Source of the DNA: Ahrensia marina | GTDB taxonomy: Bacteria > Pseudomonadota > Alphaproteobacteria > Rhizobiales > Rhizobiaceae | Direction of reading: 5' to 3' | Assembly: GCF_001293565.1 (NCBI RefSeq) | Contig: NZ_JXMU01000002.1 | Span: 1-64,000 of the forward strand | DNA length: 64,000 nt | Shown: positions 18,405 through 27,194 of the stretch, piece after piece | Layout of the letters: each line of letters opens with the position of its first letter | Numbering within the stretch: position 1 is the stretch's first letter | Translations under genes and position numbers: made by a program | The notes under the pieces: model-generated | What the model saw: the letters and a program-made list of their open reading frames with translations, nothing else | Database searches by the model: none | Told to the model about the DNA's origin: nothing

Positions 18405-18821
18405 TTATTTGCTTTCAGCTTCTGCCAACATGTTGCGAAACGAAACAATCGTCTTTTGCAATTCGTCAATAGATGCGTCCAAGCGCTCGCGTTCGTTTTT
18501 TAACTTGGTGAGTTGCTCTTCGCCTTTTTCCAAAGATACTTTTAGCTGGCGGACATTGCCGGATTCAGGATCATAGAGAGCCAGAATTTCAGCAACATCT
18601 GCGAGTGAAAACCCGAGTCGTTTACCTAAGAGAATTATTCTCAGTCGTGCGCGGTCGGAACGTGAATAAATTCTAGTGTTACCGATGCGGCGGGGTGCCA
18701 ATAGTTCTTTGTCTTCGTAGAAGCGCAGTGTTCGTAATGTGACGTCAAACTCCTCAGCAAGTTGACCAATACGGAATGTTTCTTCCGCATTGTTATTTTC
18801 GAACCGTTCATGGCCGTTCAT
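18405..18821 (-). CDS. MerR-family transcriptional regulator (LiuR-like context)
   Basis: The 138-residue regulator has the MerR helix-turn-helix at about 15-80: TFRIGQLAEEFDVTLRTLRFYEDK, then a wing with RIYSRSDRARL. A C-terminal coiled coil (about 90-130) should mediate dimerisation. It lacks the cysteine ligands of metal-sensing MerR proteins, so an organic effector is likelier. I chose ATG 18821 because GGAG lies six bases upstream; the open frame begins six codons earlier. Its position beside the fad operon and the 30-base palindrome supports control of fatty acid or branched-chain catabolism. Confidence 0.85.
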   Translation of the reverse strand: MNGHERFENNNAEETFRIGQLAEEFDVTLRTLRFYEDKELLAPRRIGNTRIYSRSDRARLRIILLGKRLGFSLADVAEILALYDPESGNVRQLKVSLEKGEEQLTKLKNERERLDASIDELQKTIVSFRNMLAEAESK

Positions 18822-19038
18822 AAATGCTCCATTTCGCACTTGCGTGCATATTATTATTCAAGGCCAAATAAGAATATTTGCCTTCACATGTGGTTGGGAT
18901 GGTCTTCTAGGTTTTTGCAGCACCTAGAACAAGTAAACTCCCCCCTCTAGTGATTGTTAGGTAAATTGAAAGTTACGTAATATTACGGTTTGTTACATTT
19001 TGCGCCAAATCAGCGTTTCCGCTTCGAAAAACCGGCAT

Positions 19039-19115
19039 GATTCATGAAAAAATTCCAACAGTTAACGCGTTGTTTACCACGTTCGTTAAAAAGTTAACGC
19101 GCGGCACTGTGAGTC
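19039..19115 (+). promoter_or_regulatory. Candidate cell-cycle control region of the PodJ-like gene
   Basis: GANTC sites, the target of CcrM methylation, occur at 19039-19043 and 19111-19115, and a third lies at 19159-19163. TTAA-N7-TTTA at 19062-19076 differs by one base from the CtrA box TTAA-N7-TTAA. AGTTAACGCG is repeated at 19060-19069 and 19092-19101. Polarity genes in alphaproteobacteria are known to be controlled by CtrA, GcrA and methylation. The link here is inference. Confidence 0.4.
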
Positions 19116-19234
19116 GGTGATTGCCTGCATATTCTGTGGACACAAACCGGTTCATGCGGAATCATTTCCGCAATTGCCAAGAAGTAAACAAGAAGGCGCC
19201 TGTTGTGGCTGCCTTTGAGGGAAGCGGAAAAATT

Positions 19235-22200
19235 ATGGTCAACCGGCAAGACGATACCAACAATACGCTTAATCGCCTTAACCAAGCTCTCAGTAGCCTT
19301 GAGGGACGGTTGAATGCTGCCAAACAGCAGACAGGTCATCACAGATCAAGCGCTAGGTCTGAATCGGGCGATCTTAACGATCTTGCCAAAATACGGGCCC
19401 GGCAGGCCGCGCTTGCTTCGTCGACCCAATATGCACCTGCAAAAAATCAGTCCAATCAGGCGATGTCGCGTGAACCAATGATCACAGCGGATCAGTTGCG
19501 CTCCGAACTTGAAAATATCCGCATTGAAATGGAACGCGAAATGAGCGGGAACTTTTCTGCAGGGTTTCAGACATTGCGCGATGATCTGCACGGTCTGCAA
19601 AAGTCTGTTTCCAATGCGGGCAATGGCGATAGCAACGCGACAGCGGCTAGCCAGTTGCGGTCCGATATTGCCTTGTTAAAAGAAGATGTTGCACGTCTTG
19701 CGCGGCAGGACACTTTGGAAGAATTACTTGAGCGTTGGACAGTTGTTGAACGTGAAATAGCGAACCTGCCTCAGGCTTTGGGCTCGCGCGACGATCTTAT
19801 GCAAATGGCAGCGCGCCTTGAACATGTTCAAAACGCGCTCAATACACTTCCGCAAAGCAACGACCTCCTTGCGATGGAAGAGCAGGTTCGGATGCTGGCG
19901 GTCGCAACAGAGCGTATGGCTGAAAATGGTGGCCATTCATCGTCTGTCGACGGCCTTGAATCCAGATTGGATGAACTCAGCCGTGCAATCGCAGCAATCC
20001 CGACATCGCAGCCAGCTAATCCGGCAATGGATTCCAGCGCTTTGGAGCGCATTGAAGCACGCATTGCGCGGGTCGCAAAAATAATCGAGGAATCAGAAGG
20101 TGCGGAAAGCTCACATGCTTTTGATGCTCAATTTGCAGAATTGGCCAGTAGGCTCGACTCGTTGCAGGAGGAAGCACGCAATTCATTTCCGGTTGGCGCG
20201 ATTGAAGCGCTTGAAGCGCAAATAGCTTCGCTTTCGCAGCAAATAGGTTCGGGAAGCGGTACTAATAATTTTGATGCCAGCGCGGTCAAGGAACTTGATG
20301 ACCGCCTTGCTTATATTGTCGAACAAGTAAATCACACGGCAAACCAGCAAGAAGAAGCATCACGCTCTCTTATCTCCTCGCTGGACGGACGTATGGCTGA
20401 ATTGGCCAATCGTATTGAAGCCAATGAGCGCAGTGCGACCAATGTCCCGTCGCTGGATCATATGGCTGGTCGTCTGGAAGAAATTGCAGAGATGCTCGCT
20501 TCTGGTGGTGGTTCCCAACCATCCCACAATATTGCAAATTTGGAAGCGCAAATTGCCGAGCTCACAAAAAGTCTCAACACAGGCGCATCGGCTTTTGATG
20601 AAGAGAGCTTGCTGTCAACCGCGCGTTTGGCCGCCGAGGAAGCCGTTGCCCGGGCTGGCGAAGGCGGCGCAGGTAATGAAACGCTTCATCATTTGACCGA
20701 TGATTTGAAGATGCTGGAATCATTGGCGCGTGATAGCGATGACCGTAACACACGTACCTTTGAAGCAATTCACGATACTCTTTTGAAAGTTGTCGATCAT
20801 TTGTCTGGTTTGGAAGACAAAGTGAACTTCTCGTCAGCAGATAAAATGCGCTCACAACGTGTCGAGGTACAGGATGCGCCGCCACTGCAGCCCGATGATG
20901 AAGACGAACAGGACATAGCATTCGGCCACCGCAACAATGAATTTGTTGATGAGGGTGGACCACAAGCAGGTTCGCATCCAAGAAGACAGGCAAAACAGGC
21001 AGCCGCAGCCGCAGCCGCCGCTGCAATGGCAGCGGTTAATGAGGGTAATGTCGCTGAGGTTTCTCCTGCTGATGAAAAACCGCAAGTCGAGCAACCGGAA
21101 AAAAACAAATCCCTGTTAAAAGGTATGGCTCAAAAACTGCGCCGTGGTGCAAAAACAGCCGCGCCGGCAGTTGAGCACGACACATTGGTCGATCCTGAAC
21201 TGGGCGCAGAACTATCTGCTGAGAACGGTGTGCCGGTTTCGGATGAGCCGATTGAACCGGGGGCCGGTAATGCCGATTTGAGCGCCATTATGCGCCGTGT
21301 GCGTGAGGAACGCGCAGGTACAGTTGGCGCTTCTCCCGTTACCGCCGATGATGCTGACAATGGGAAGTCTGACTTCATTGCTGCTGCGCGTCGTGCCGCA
21401 CGGGCTGCTGCTGCAGATGCAACAGTTGCCAGCCGTTCCGATGCAGGAAAAGGAGCGGACAGCAAGTCATCGCTCGGTTCTATGCTTGCCTCACGCCGTA
21501 AACCTATTTTGATGGGCGCTGGCGCAATTTTGTTAGCGTTGTTGGCACTGCCTTTAATCAAAGGCTTTATCGCGCCGAGCGATCCGATTGAAGTGCAAAG
21601 TGTAGAAGTCCAGCAATCAGAAGAACCTGTGATTGATGATATCACAGTTGCCGATACCGGCGTTCAGGAAGAAGAGATTGCCGATCTCGAAGCACCTCAA
21701 GTTCGTGATGTATCTGAGCAAGCGGGTGTCGATGCAGAAATTTTGAGTGAAGAAGGCCAAGACGATCAAATTGATGTTGCTGCTGAAGAGGCTCCCGAAC
21801 TCGAAGTTACCGACCAAGAGCTTGCTGAAAACGACGTGGCGCTGGAAGATATCCCTGAAGAGGTCGGGCCGATCGCTTTGCGTGAAGCTGCGGTAAGCGG
21901 CGATGCGAAGGCACTGTATTTGATAGGTGACTATTATTTCGGAGGCGTTGCAGGACAATCAGGTAATGATTTGGGCCAAGCCTTGGAATGGTATGAAAAA
22001 TCTGCCGAACTCGGTTATGCGCCGGCTCAGTACCGCACTGGTAATTTTTATGAGAAAGGTTTTGGCGGAACGCGTGATCTGACGAAAGCAAAGACTTGGT
22101 ATCAAATGGCCGCATCACAAGGAAATGCAGCAGCGATGCATAACCTTGCAGTATTGCTGGCAAATGGGCCCGATGGCACGCCGGACTTTGCCTCGGCAAC

Positions 22201-22732
22201 ACGCTGGTTCCAAAAAGCTGCCGAGCTTGGCGTTAAGGACAGCCAGTTCAATCTCGGCATCCTATCCGCGCAGGGTAATGGCATTGAGCAGAACCTTGCT
22301 GAATCCTACAAATGGTTCGCAATTGCCGCCAAGACTGGTGACAAGGACGCAGCGAGCAAAAGGGATGAAGTCGCTGAAGCCTTGCGCCCGGAGCAATTGG
22401 AAATGGCACGCGGCGCGGTTGAGTTATGGAAGAAAAAAGAGATGGTCGAAGAGGCCAACTTTGTTGATATTCCTGATGCTTGGCGAACCGATGCTGCGAA
22501 AACGGCGGCGACAGCACCGGAACTATCACCGGCCGAAATGAAGAAAGCCGTCAGCAATATCCAGGCTATTTTGAACAAAAGCGGCTATGATGCCGGTCCG
22601 GTTGACGGCGTAATGGGCGGTAAAACCAAAGAAGCAATTCGCGCTTTCCAAGAAGCCAATGGCCTGAAGGCAAACGGCGAAGTGACGCAGGAACTGGTCG
22701 CCAAGCTACTTGAAATCGCTGAAAAGAAATAA
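19235..22732 (+). CDS. podJ: PodJ-like polar localization factor with Sel1 repeats and peptidoglycan-binding domain
   Basis: The 1165-residue protein is probably an inner-membrane polarity scaffold. Residues 1 to about 600 are mostly coiled coil, rich in Leu, Glu and Gln, with repeated blocks such as ALEAQIASLSQQI. An Ala/Pro-rich acidic linker follows. One membrane helix sits near 757-777 (ILMGAGAILLALLALPLIKGF). The periplasmic part has an acidic stretch, about four Sel1 repeats (about 882-1040) and a C-terminal peptidoglycan-binding domain (about 1102-1162, GYDAGPVDGVMGGKTKEAIR). This order matches PodJ of Caulobacter and rhizobia. I chose ATG 19235; the frame is open from a TTG at 19121, so the start is uncertain. 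It is monocistronic, with a terminator after it. Confidence 0.82.
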   Translation: MVNRQDDTNNTLNRLNQALSSLEGRLNAAKQQTGHHRSSARSESGDLNDLAKIRARQAALASSTQYAPAKNQSNQAMSREPMITADQLRSELENIRIEMEREMSGNFSAGFQTLRDDLHGLQKSVSNAGNGDSNATAASQLRSDIALLKEDVARLARQDTLEELLERWTVVEREIANLPQALGSRDDLMQMAARLEHVQNALNTLPQSNDLLAMEEQVRMLAVATERMAENGGHSSSVDGLESRLDELSRAIAAIPTSQPANPAMDSSALERIEARIARVAKIIEESEGAESSHAFDAQFAELASRLDSLQEEARNSFPVGAIEALEAQIASLSQQIGSGSGTNNFDASAVKELDDRLAYIVEQVNHTANQQEEASRSLISSLDGRMAELANRIEANERSATNVPSLDHMAGRLEEIAEMLASGGGSQPSHNIANLEAQIAELTKSLNTGASAFDEESLLSTARLAAEEAVARAGEGGAGNETLHHLTDDLKMLESLARDSDDRNTRTFEAIHDTLLKVVDHLSGLEDKVNFSSADKMRSQRVEVQDAPPLQPDDEDEQDIAFGHRNNEFVDEGGPQAGSHPRRQAKQAAAAAAAAAMAAVNEGNVAEVSPADEKPQVEQPEKNKSLLKGMAQKLRRGAKTAAPAVEHDTLVDPELGAELSAENGVPVSDEPIEPGAGNADLSAIMRRVREERAGTVGASPVTADDADNGKSDFIAAARRAARAAAADATVASRSDAGKGADSKSSLGSMLASRRKPILMGAGAILLALLALPLIKGFIAPSDPIEVQSVEVQQSEEPVIDDITVADTGVQEEEIADLEAPQVRDVSEQAGVDAEILSEEGQDDQIDVAAEEAPELEVTDQELAENDVALEDIPEEVGPIALREAAVSGDAKALYLIGDYYFGGVAGQSGNDLGQALEWYEKSAELGYAPAQYRTGNFYEKGFGGTRDLTKAKTWYQMAASQGNAAAMHNLAVLLANGPDGTPDFASATRWFQKAAELGVKDSQFNLGILSAQGNGIEQNLAESYKWFAIAAKTGDKDAASKRDEVAEALRPEQLEMARGAVELWKKKEMVEEANFVDIPDAWRTDAAKTAATAPELSPAEMKKAVSNIQAILNKSGYDAGPVDGVMGGKTKEAIRAFQEANGLKANGEVTQELVAKLLEIAEKK

Positions 22733-22751
22733 CTTTTAAAAAGTCTAAAAG

Positions 22752-22780
22752 AGGCAGTGCCTAGCGGTGCTGCCTTTTTC
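22752..22780 (+). terminator. Intrinsic terminator of the PodJ-like gene
   Basis: AGGCAGTGCC (22752-22761) pairs with GGTGCTGCCT (22766-22775), including two G-U pairs, around a TAGC loop. TTTTTC follows. It lies 20 bases past the stop. Confidence 0.85.
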
Positions 22781-22814
22781 TTATCAAATATAAGACTAAA
22801 AGGCGGATGATTCT

Positions 22815-23543
22815 TCATTGACCAAAGCCGCTGATATTTCCCGATGCTATGGGAAAAACTCTATCCTTGCCTTGCATGTATGCGCGCAGATTATTGCGAT
22901 GAAACAAACCGTTAAATGCACGGTCTGAAATATTAAGGCCGCCGGTTAAAACACCAAATGACGGCATAATCATGCGCGTCCCATCACATGCAAAACAGGG
23001 GCGCCTGACATTCTTGCCACGCACCTGAACTTTTGCGCAAGGGTGAAAATGCCCTGAAATTTCGTGATTTTTATATTGAGCGTCTGGAATATGGCGAAGG
23101 ACAATTTTGTCAATTTCTATTTCTTCAAAGCATTGCCCGGGCAAATGGTCGGGCGGAGAAGGGTCGTGATTACCGGTAATCCAAATCATTTCACGGTCAA
23201 GCGTCATGGCCTGAAGCGCTTCTATCGTTTCATCACCAAGGCGGTGACTGGCTTCATCATCATGAAAGCTGTCGCCAAGGCTGACGATCATTGATGGATT
23301 ATATTTGTGGATCAATGTCGCCAGCCGCGTAAGGGTGGCTACTGTATCATAAGGCGGTAAAAACTGGCCTCTTCGGGCAAACGAAGAGCCTTTTTCAAGA
23401 TGAAGATCAGATACGACAAGCGCATTGATGCTTTTGATGATAAGAACACCGGCCGGATCCAATAATAGTTCATCGCCGCCAAATTCGATTTCGAGCGATT
23501 TTCCAGCTTGCATATCTTGTAGTGTTTTAAGGCCGTTTCGCAC
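22815..23543 (-). CDS. pdeM: Ligase-associated DNA damage response endonuclease PdeM
   Basis: The 242-residue metallophosphoesterase should be a Mn-dependent nuclease acting in DNA repair. Metal-binding motifs in order: SDLHLEKG (about 40-47), LGDSFHDD, TGNHDPS and SGHFHP. It lies nine bases downstream of the Lhr-type helicase gene and should be co-transcribed with it. The start is GTG, with AGGA seven bases upstream. PdeM is the MPE component of the four-gene repair cluster characterised in Pseudomonas putida. The assignment rests on motifs plus the full cluster being present. Confidence 0.9.
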   Translation of the reverse strand: MRNGLKTLQDMQAGKSLEIEFGGDELLLDPAGVLIIKSINALVVSDLHLEKGSSFARRGQFLPPYDTVATLTRLATLIHKYNPSMIVSLGDSFHDDEASHRLGDETIEALQAMTLDREMIWITGNHDPSPPDHLPGQCFEEIEIDKIVLRHIPDAQYKNHEISGHFHPCAKVQVRGKNVRRPCFACDGTRMIMPSFGVLTGGLNISDRAFNGLFHRNNLRAYMQGKDRVFPIASGNISGFGQ

Positions 23544-23551
23544 AAATTTTC

Positions 23552-26113
23552 CTAAAAATTGACGCCCATTGCCTCGCGCACAATGTCATCGCTGTTTATT
23601 GAAAGTTCTTCCATTAAGGCATCGTTGGTTTCATCGGACGCGATTGATTCCTTGCCGATTTCCAGCATCACCGGAACGGCCAAGGGAGAAATTCGCTCCA
23701 GATTCTTATGCACGATTCGTCCCTTAATCCGCGACAATAAAGAGCCGACACGCGCAACATCCAGAAAGCCCGCACGTGCATCATGGCGTGTTGCCTGCAT
23801 TAAAATGTGATTGGGATCGTGACTGCGCAATACATCATAGATCAGATCGGCAGAGACGGTGACCTGTCTTCCGGTTTTCTCCTTGCCCGGATGCCGCTTG
23901 TCTATGAGGCCGGCAATCACGGCACAATGGCGGAAGGTGCGTTTGAAAATAAAGCTTTCATCCAGCCATTCTTCCAGATCATCGCCAAGCATGTCTTCGC
24001 TGAACAATTCACTCAATGGCATTTTGCCTGAAGCAATCATCGAACCAAAATCTTTAAGCCCCCAGATTGCAATTGCATAATCTGAAGCAACAAAACCGAT
24101 CGGCTGCGCTCCTGCGCGCTCCATGCGGCGCGTGAGCAACATGCACAATGTCTGATGCGCCAGCCGCCCTTCAAAAGGGTAGGCAACCATGTAGAACCGC
24201 TCACCGCGCGGAAATGTTTCGACCAGCATTTCGCCCGGTTTGGGTAGAACTGAAAACAGCTTTTGGTAGCCAAGCCATTGTGATACCTGATTGGGCAGAT
24301 TTTCCCAGCTATCCGGATTATCGATCATCTTTCTGACCTGTTCGGAGAGATATGTGGTCGTTGGAAATTTACCACCGGCATAGGCTGGAATTTTGGCATC
24401 ATTGGAATATGCTTTGGAGACAAAACATTCGTTTTCGCGAATGCCTTCAAACCGCAAGACTTTGCCTGCAAATAAAAACGTATCACCCTGTGTCAGCATT
24501 TCCAGGAAAAGCTCTTCGATCTTGCCAAGCGTTGGGCCGCCGCGCATTGCTTTACTGTCAGCATGGCCAGACTTACCGCGATTGCGTGTCATACGAATAT
24601 TCAGCATCGGCGCTTCTAAAATGGTGCCGGCATTAAGGCGGTATTGCTGCGCAACGGATGGATGTGCAATGCGCCAGGATCCGTCGGCGGTCTCGCGAAT
24701 CCGTGCATATCGGTCATAGCTGCGCAAAGCATAACCGCCATTGGCGACAAATTGTAAACACTGGTCAAATTGTTCACGCTTAAGGCGCGCATAAGGCTCT
24801 GCGGAAATGATTTCCTGATAGAGCAGATCAGGAAAAAATGGCCCCGAACAGGCAACGCCTAATATGTGCTGGCATAGGACGTCGAGTGTGCCGTCACCGA
24901 CGGGCGGTGTGTCCTGCGCGCCGATATAATTGGCGTCGAGCGCTGCCTGACATTCCATCACTTCAAAGCGGTTGGCTGGAACGAGTATTGCGCGTGATGC
25001 TTCATCCATACGGTGGTTGGCGCGGCCAATGCGTTGCGCAAGACGGCTTGCCCCTTTGGGCGAGCCGATATGGACAACAAGGTCGACATCGCCCCAGTCA
25101 ATACCAAGATCAAGCGTGGATGTTGCAACAACCGCGCGCAAACTATTGGCAGCCATCGCTTGCTCGACTTTCCGTCTTTGACTGACATCAAGAGAGCCGT
25201 GATGCAGCGCTATCGGCAGACTGTCCTCGTTAATGGTCCAGAGTTCGCGAAAAATAAGCTCTGCCTGACTTCGGGTATTGACAAATATGAGTGTGGTTTG
25301 GTGCGCTTTAATCGCATCCAGAACACCTTGCATGGCATAACGCGCCGAGTGGCCGGACCACGGGATGCGTTGCTCGGTTTTTAAAATTGAAATGTCCGGC
25401 TTTGCCCCGCCATCAACGGTGACAAGTTCGCTGAGAGGCGTGGTTTCACGGTTCTGCGGTACAAGCCATTTTCGCAAATCATTCGGGTCGGCCACAGTCG
25501 CTGAAAGCCCTATTGTTTGCAGGTTGGGTACCAGTTGCCAAAGCCGTGCCAATGCCAATGACAAAAGGTGTCCGCGTTTGGATGTAACCAGTGAATGCAG
25601 TTCATCAAATATCACATACCGTAAATCACCGAAGAACCGGCTGGCATCTTTATGACTGATCAAAAGCGAGAGCTGCTCAGGTGTCGTCAGTAAAATATCC
25701 GGCGGGTTGAGCTTTTGTCTCTGGCGTTTGGAGGCCGGCGTGTCGCCTGTACGGGTTTCAAGGCGCACCGGCAGGTCCATTTCATTAACCGGTGTTGTCA
25801 AGTTCCGTTCGATATCAACCGCCAGCGCTTTGAGCGGTGAAATATAAAGAGTGTGTACGCCCGGTTTGATTTGCCCGGGCTTATGGGGCTCGCGCCGCGC
25901 TAAATCGGTAAGGGCGGGCAAAAATCCAGCAAGCGTTTTACCGGCACCTGTCGGCGCGATCAGCAGTGTCGAATACCCGCTTTCCGCATTGGCAAGTAAT
26001 TGAAGCTGGTGGGCGCGTGGCTGCCAGCCTTTCTTTGAGAACCAATCAATAAATTGCGGCGGCAGATCGAAGGCTGCGCTTTCATGTGTTTGACTATGTT
26101 CAAAAAGATTCAT
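23552..26113 (-). CDS. Ligase-associated DEXH helicase (Lhr-core type)
   Basis: The 853-residue ATP-dependent 3'-5' DNA helicase belongs to the Lhr-core family. Motifs: APTGAGKT (about 54-61), DELHSLV for the DEXH box, SATVAD, and STLDLGIDWGDVD with QRIGRANHR in the second RecA domain. A winged-helix and Lhr-specific domain fill the C-terminal half. Lhr-core proteins translocate on single-stranded DNA and unwind duplexes. It is transcribed with pdeM and divergently from the exonuclease-ligase pair, 70 bases away. Confidence 0.93.
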   Translation of the reverse strand: MNLFEHSQTHESAAFDLPPQFIDWFSKKGWQPRAHQLQLLANAESGYSTLLIAPTGAGKTLAGFLPALTDLARREPHKPGQIKPGVHTLYISPLKALAVDIERNLTTPVNEMDLPVRLETRTGDTPASKRQRQKLNPPDILLTTPEQLSLLISHKDASRFFGDLRYVIFDELHSLVTSKRGHLLSLALARLWQLVPNLQTIGLSATVADPNDLRKWLVPQNRETTPLSELVTVDGGAKPDISILKTEQRIPWSGHSARYAMQGVLDAIKAHQTTLIFVNTRSQAELIFRELWTINEDSLPIALHHGSLDVSQRRKVEQAMAANSLRAVVATSTLDLGIDWGDVDLVVHIGSPKGASRLAQRIGRANHRMDEASRAILVPANRFEVMECQAALDANYIGAQDTPPVGDGTLDVLCQHILGVACSGPFFPDLLYQEIISAEPYARLKREQFDQCLQFVANGGYALRSYDRYARIRETADGSWRIAHPSVAQQYRLNAGTILEAPMLNIRMTRNRGKSGHADSKAMRGGPTLGKIEELFLEMLTQGDTFLFAGKVLRFEGIRENECFVSKAYSNDAKIPAYAGGKFPTTTYLSEQVRKMIDNPDSWENLPNQVSQWLGYQKLFSVLPKPGEMLVETFPRGERFYMVAYPFEGRLAHQTLCMLLTRRMERAGAQPIGFVASDYAIAIWGLKDFGSMIASGKMPLSELFSEDMLGDDLEEWLDESFIFKRTFRHCAVIAGLIDKRHPGKEKTGRQVTVSADLIYDVLRSHDPNHILMQATRHDARAGFLDVARVGSLLSRIKGRIVHKNLERISPLAVPVMLEIGKESIASDETNDALMEELSINSDDIVREAMGVNF

Positions 26114-26183
26114 GCACCAGAGATAGGGTGATTATCTATAAACGCCAAGTTGAAATGTTCACCTTTCGATCTAAATTGATTGG

Positions 26184-27194
26184 ATGGAACCAGAAGAGCT
26201 ACTGCGCCCGACACCCAAAGGGTTATATTGCCCACCGGCAGGGTTTTACATTGATCCCGTGCGTCCGGTTGATCTGGCGTTGGTCACGCATGGCCATGCC
26301 GATCACGCGCGTTCCGGCAATAAAAAGGTTATAGCCACACCGGAAACACTCAATATCATGGCTATTCGCTACGGGCAGGATTTTGCCGGACAGCGCAGTA
26401 GCGCCGTTTTCGGTGAGGTTATGGACATCAACGGAGTTAAGGTTTCATGGCACCCGGCAGGTCATGTGCTGGGATCGGCGCAAATTTCCGTTGAAAAAGA
26501 TGACATGAAAATAGTCGCGTCCGGTGATTATAAGCGCAGACAAGACCCGACCTGCGCTCCTTTTGAAGTCGTTCAATGCGATGTATTTATTACTGAGGCC
26601 ACATTTGGCCTTCCGGTATTCCACCATCCTGATGACCGTGATGAAATCGCAAAACTGCTGAAGAGCTTGGAGCAGTTTCCGGAGCGGGCGCATCTGGTAG
26701 GCGCTTATGCATTGGGAAAAGCACAGCGCGTTATCGCACTTATTCGCCAAGCCGGATATCACGAGCCGATTTATATTCATGGGGCGATGCAGCAACTTTG
26801 CAGCTATTATGAAAGCCAAAACATCGATCTTGGTCGACTTGAGCCTGCAACCGTTGACGGCGGCGATAAGGCAAAATTCGCCGGTAAAATTATTATTGGT
26901 CCGCCGTCAGCATTTGCCGATAAATGGGCAAGACGCTTTCCTGATCCTGTGTCATGCTTTGCATCAGGCTGGATGCGGGTTCGAGCCCGCACCAAGCAGC
27001 GCGGCGTGGAATTGCCGCTTATCTTGTCAGATCATGCTGATTGGGATGAGCTTACGCAAACAATTAAAGACACGAATGCCAAGGAAGTTTGGGTAACACA
27101 TGGCCGCGAAGAAGCATTGGTACGCTGGTGCGAGCTTAATCAAATCAAGGCAAAGCCGCTCAATATGGTCGGCTATGAAGATGAGGCAGAGTGA
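26184..27194 (+). CDS. Ligase-associated DNA exonuclease (metallo-beta-lactamase fold)
   Basis: The 336-residue predicted exonuclease has the metallo-beta-lactamase/beta-CASP fold. THGHADHARSG (about 36-46) is the zinc-binding HxHxDH motif, and WVTHGREEALVRW near the C-terminus fits the beta-CASP end. The fold is related to SNM1 and Artemis nucleases of eukaryotes, which process crosslinks and DNA ends. Its stop overlaps the ATG of the ligase gene by one base (TGATG), so translation is coupled. Confidence 0.9.
   Translation: MEPEELLRPTPKGLYCPPAGFYIDPVRPVDLALVTHGHADHARSGNKKVIATPETLNIMAIRYGQDFAGQRSSAVFGEVMDINGVKVSWHPAGHVLGSAQISVEKDDMKIVASGDYKRRQDPTCAPFEVVQCDVFITEATFGLPVFHHPDDRDEIAKLLKSLEQFPERAHLVGAYALGKAQRVIALIRQAGYHEPIYIHGAMQQLCSYYESQNIDLGRLEPATVDGGDKAKFAGKIIIGPPSAFADKWARRFPDPVSCFASGWMRVRARTKQRGVELPLILSDHADWDELTQTIKDTNAKEVWVTHGREEALVRWCELNQIKAKPLNMVGYEDEAE

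Noticed and set aside
18955-18995. A second MerR-type operator upstream of the MerR gene
   Set aside because: TTACGTAATATTACGG has partial symmetry but does not match the GACGTTT core of the fad operator.
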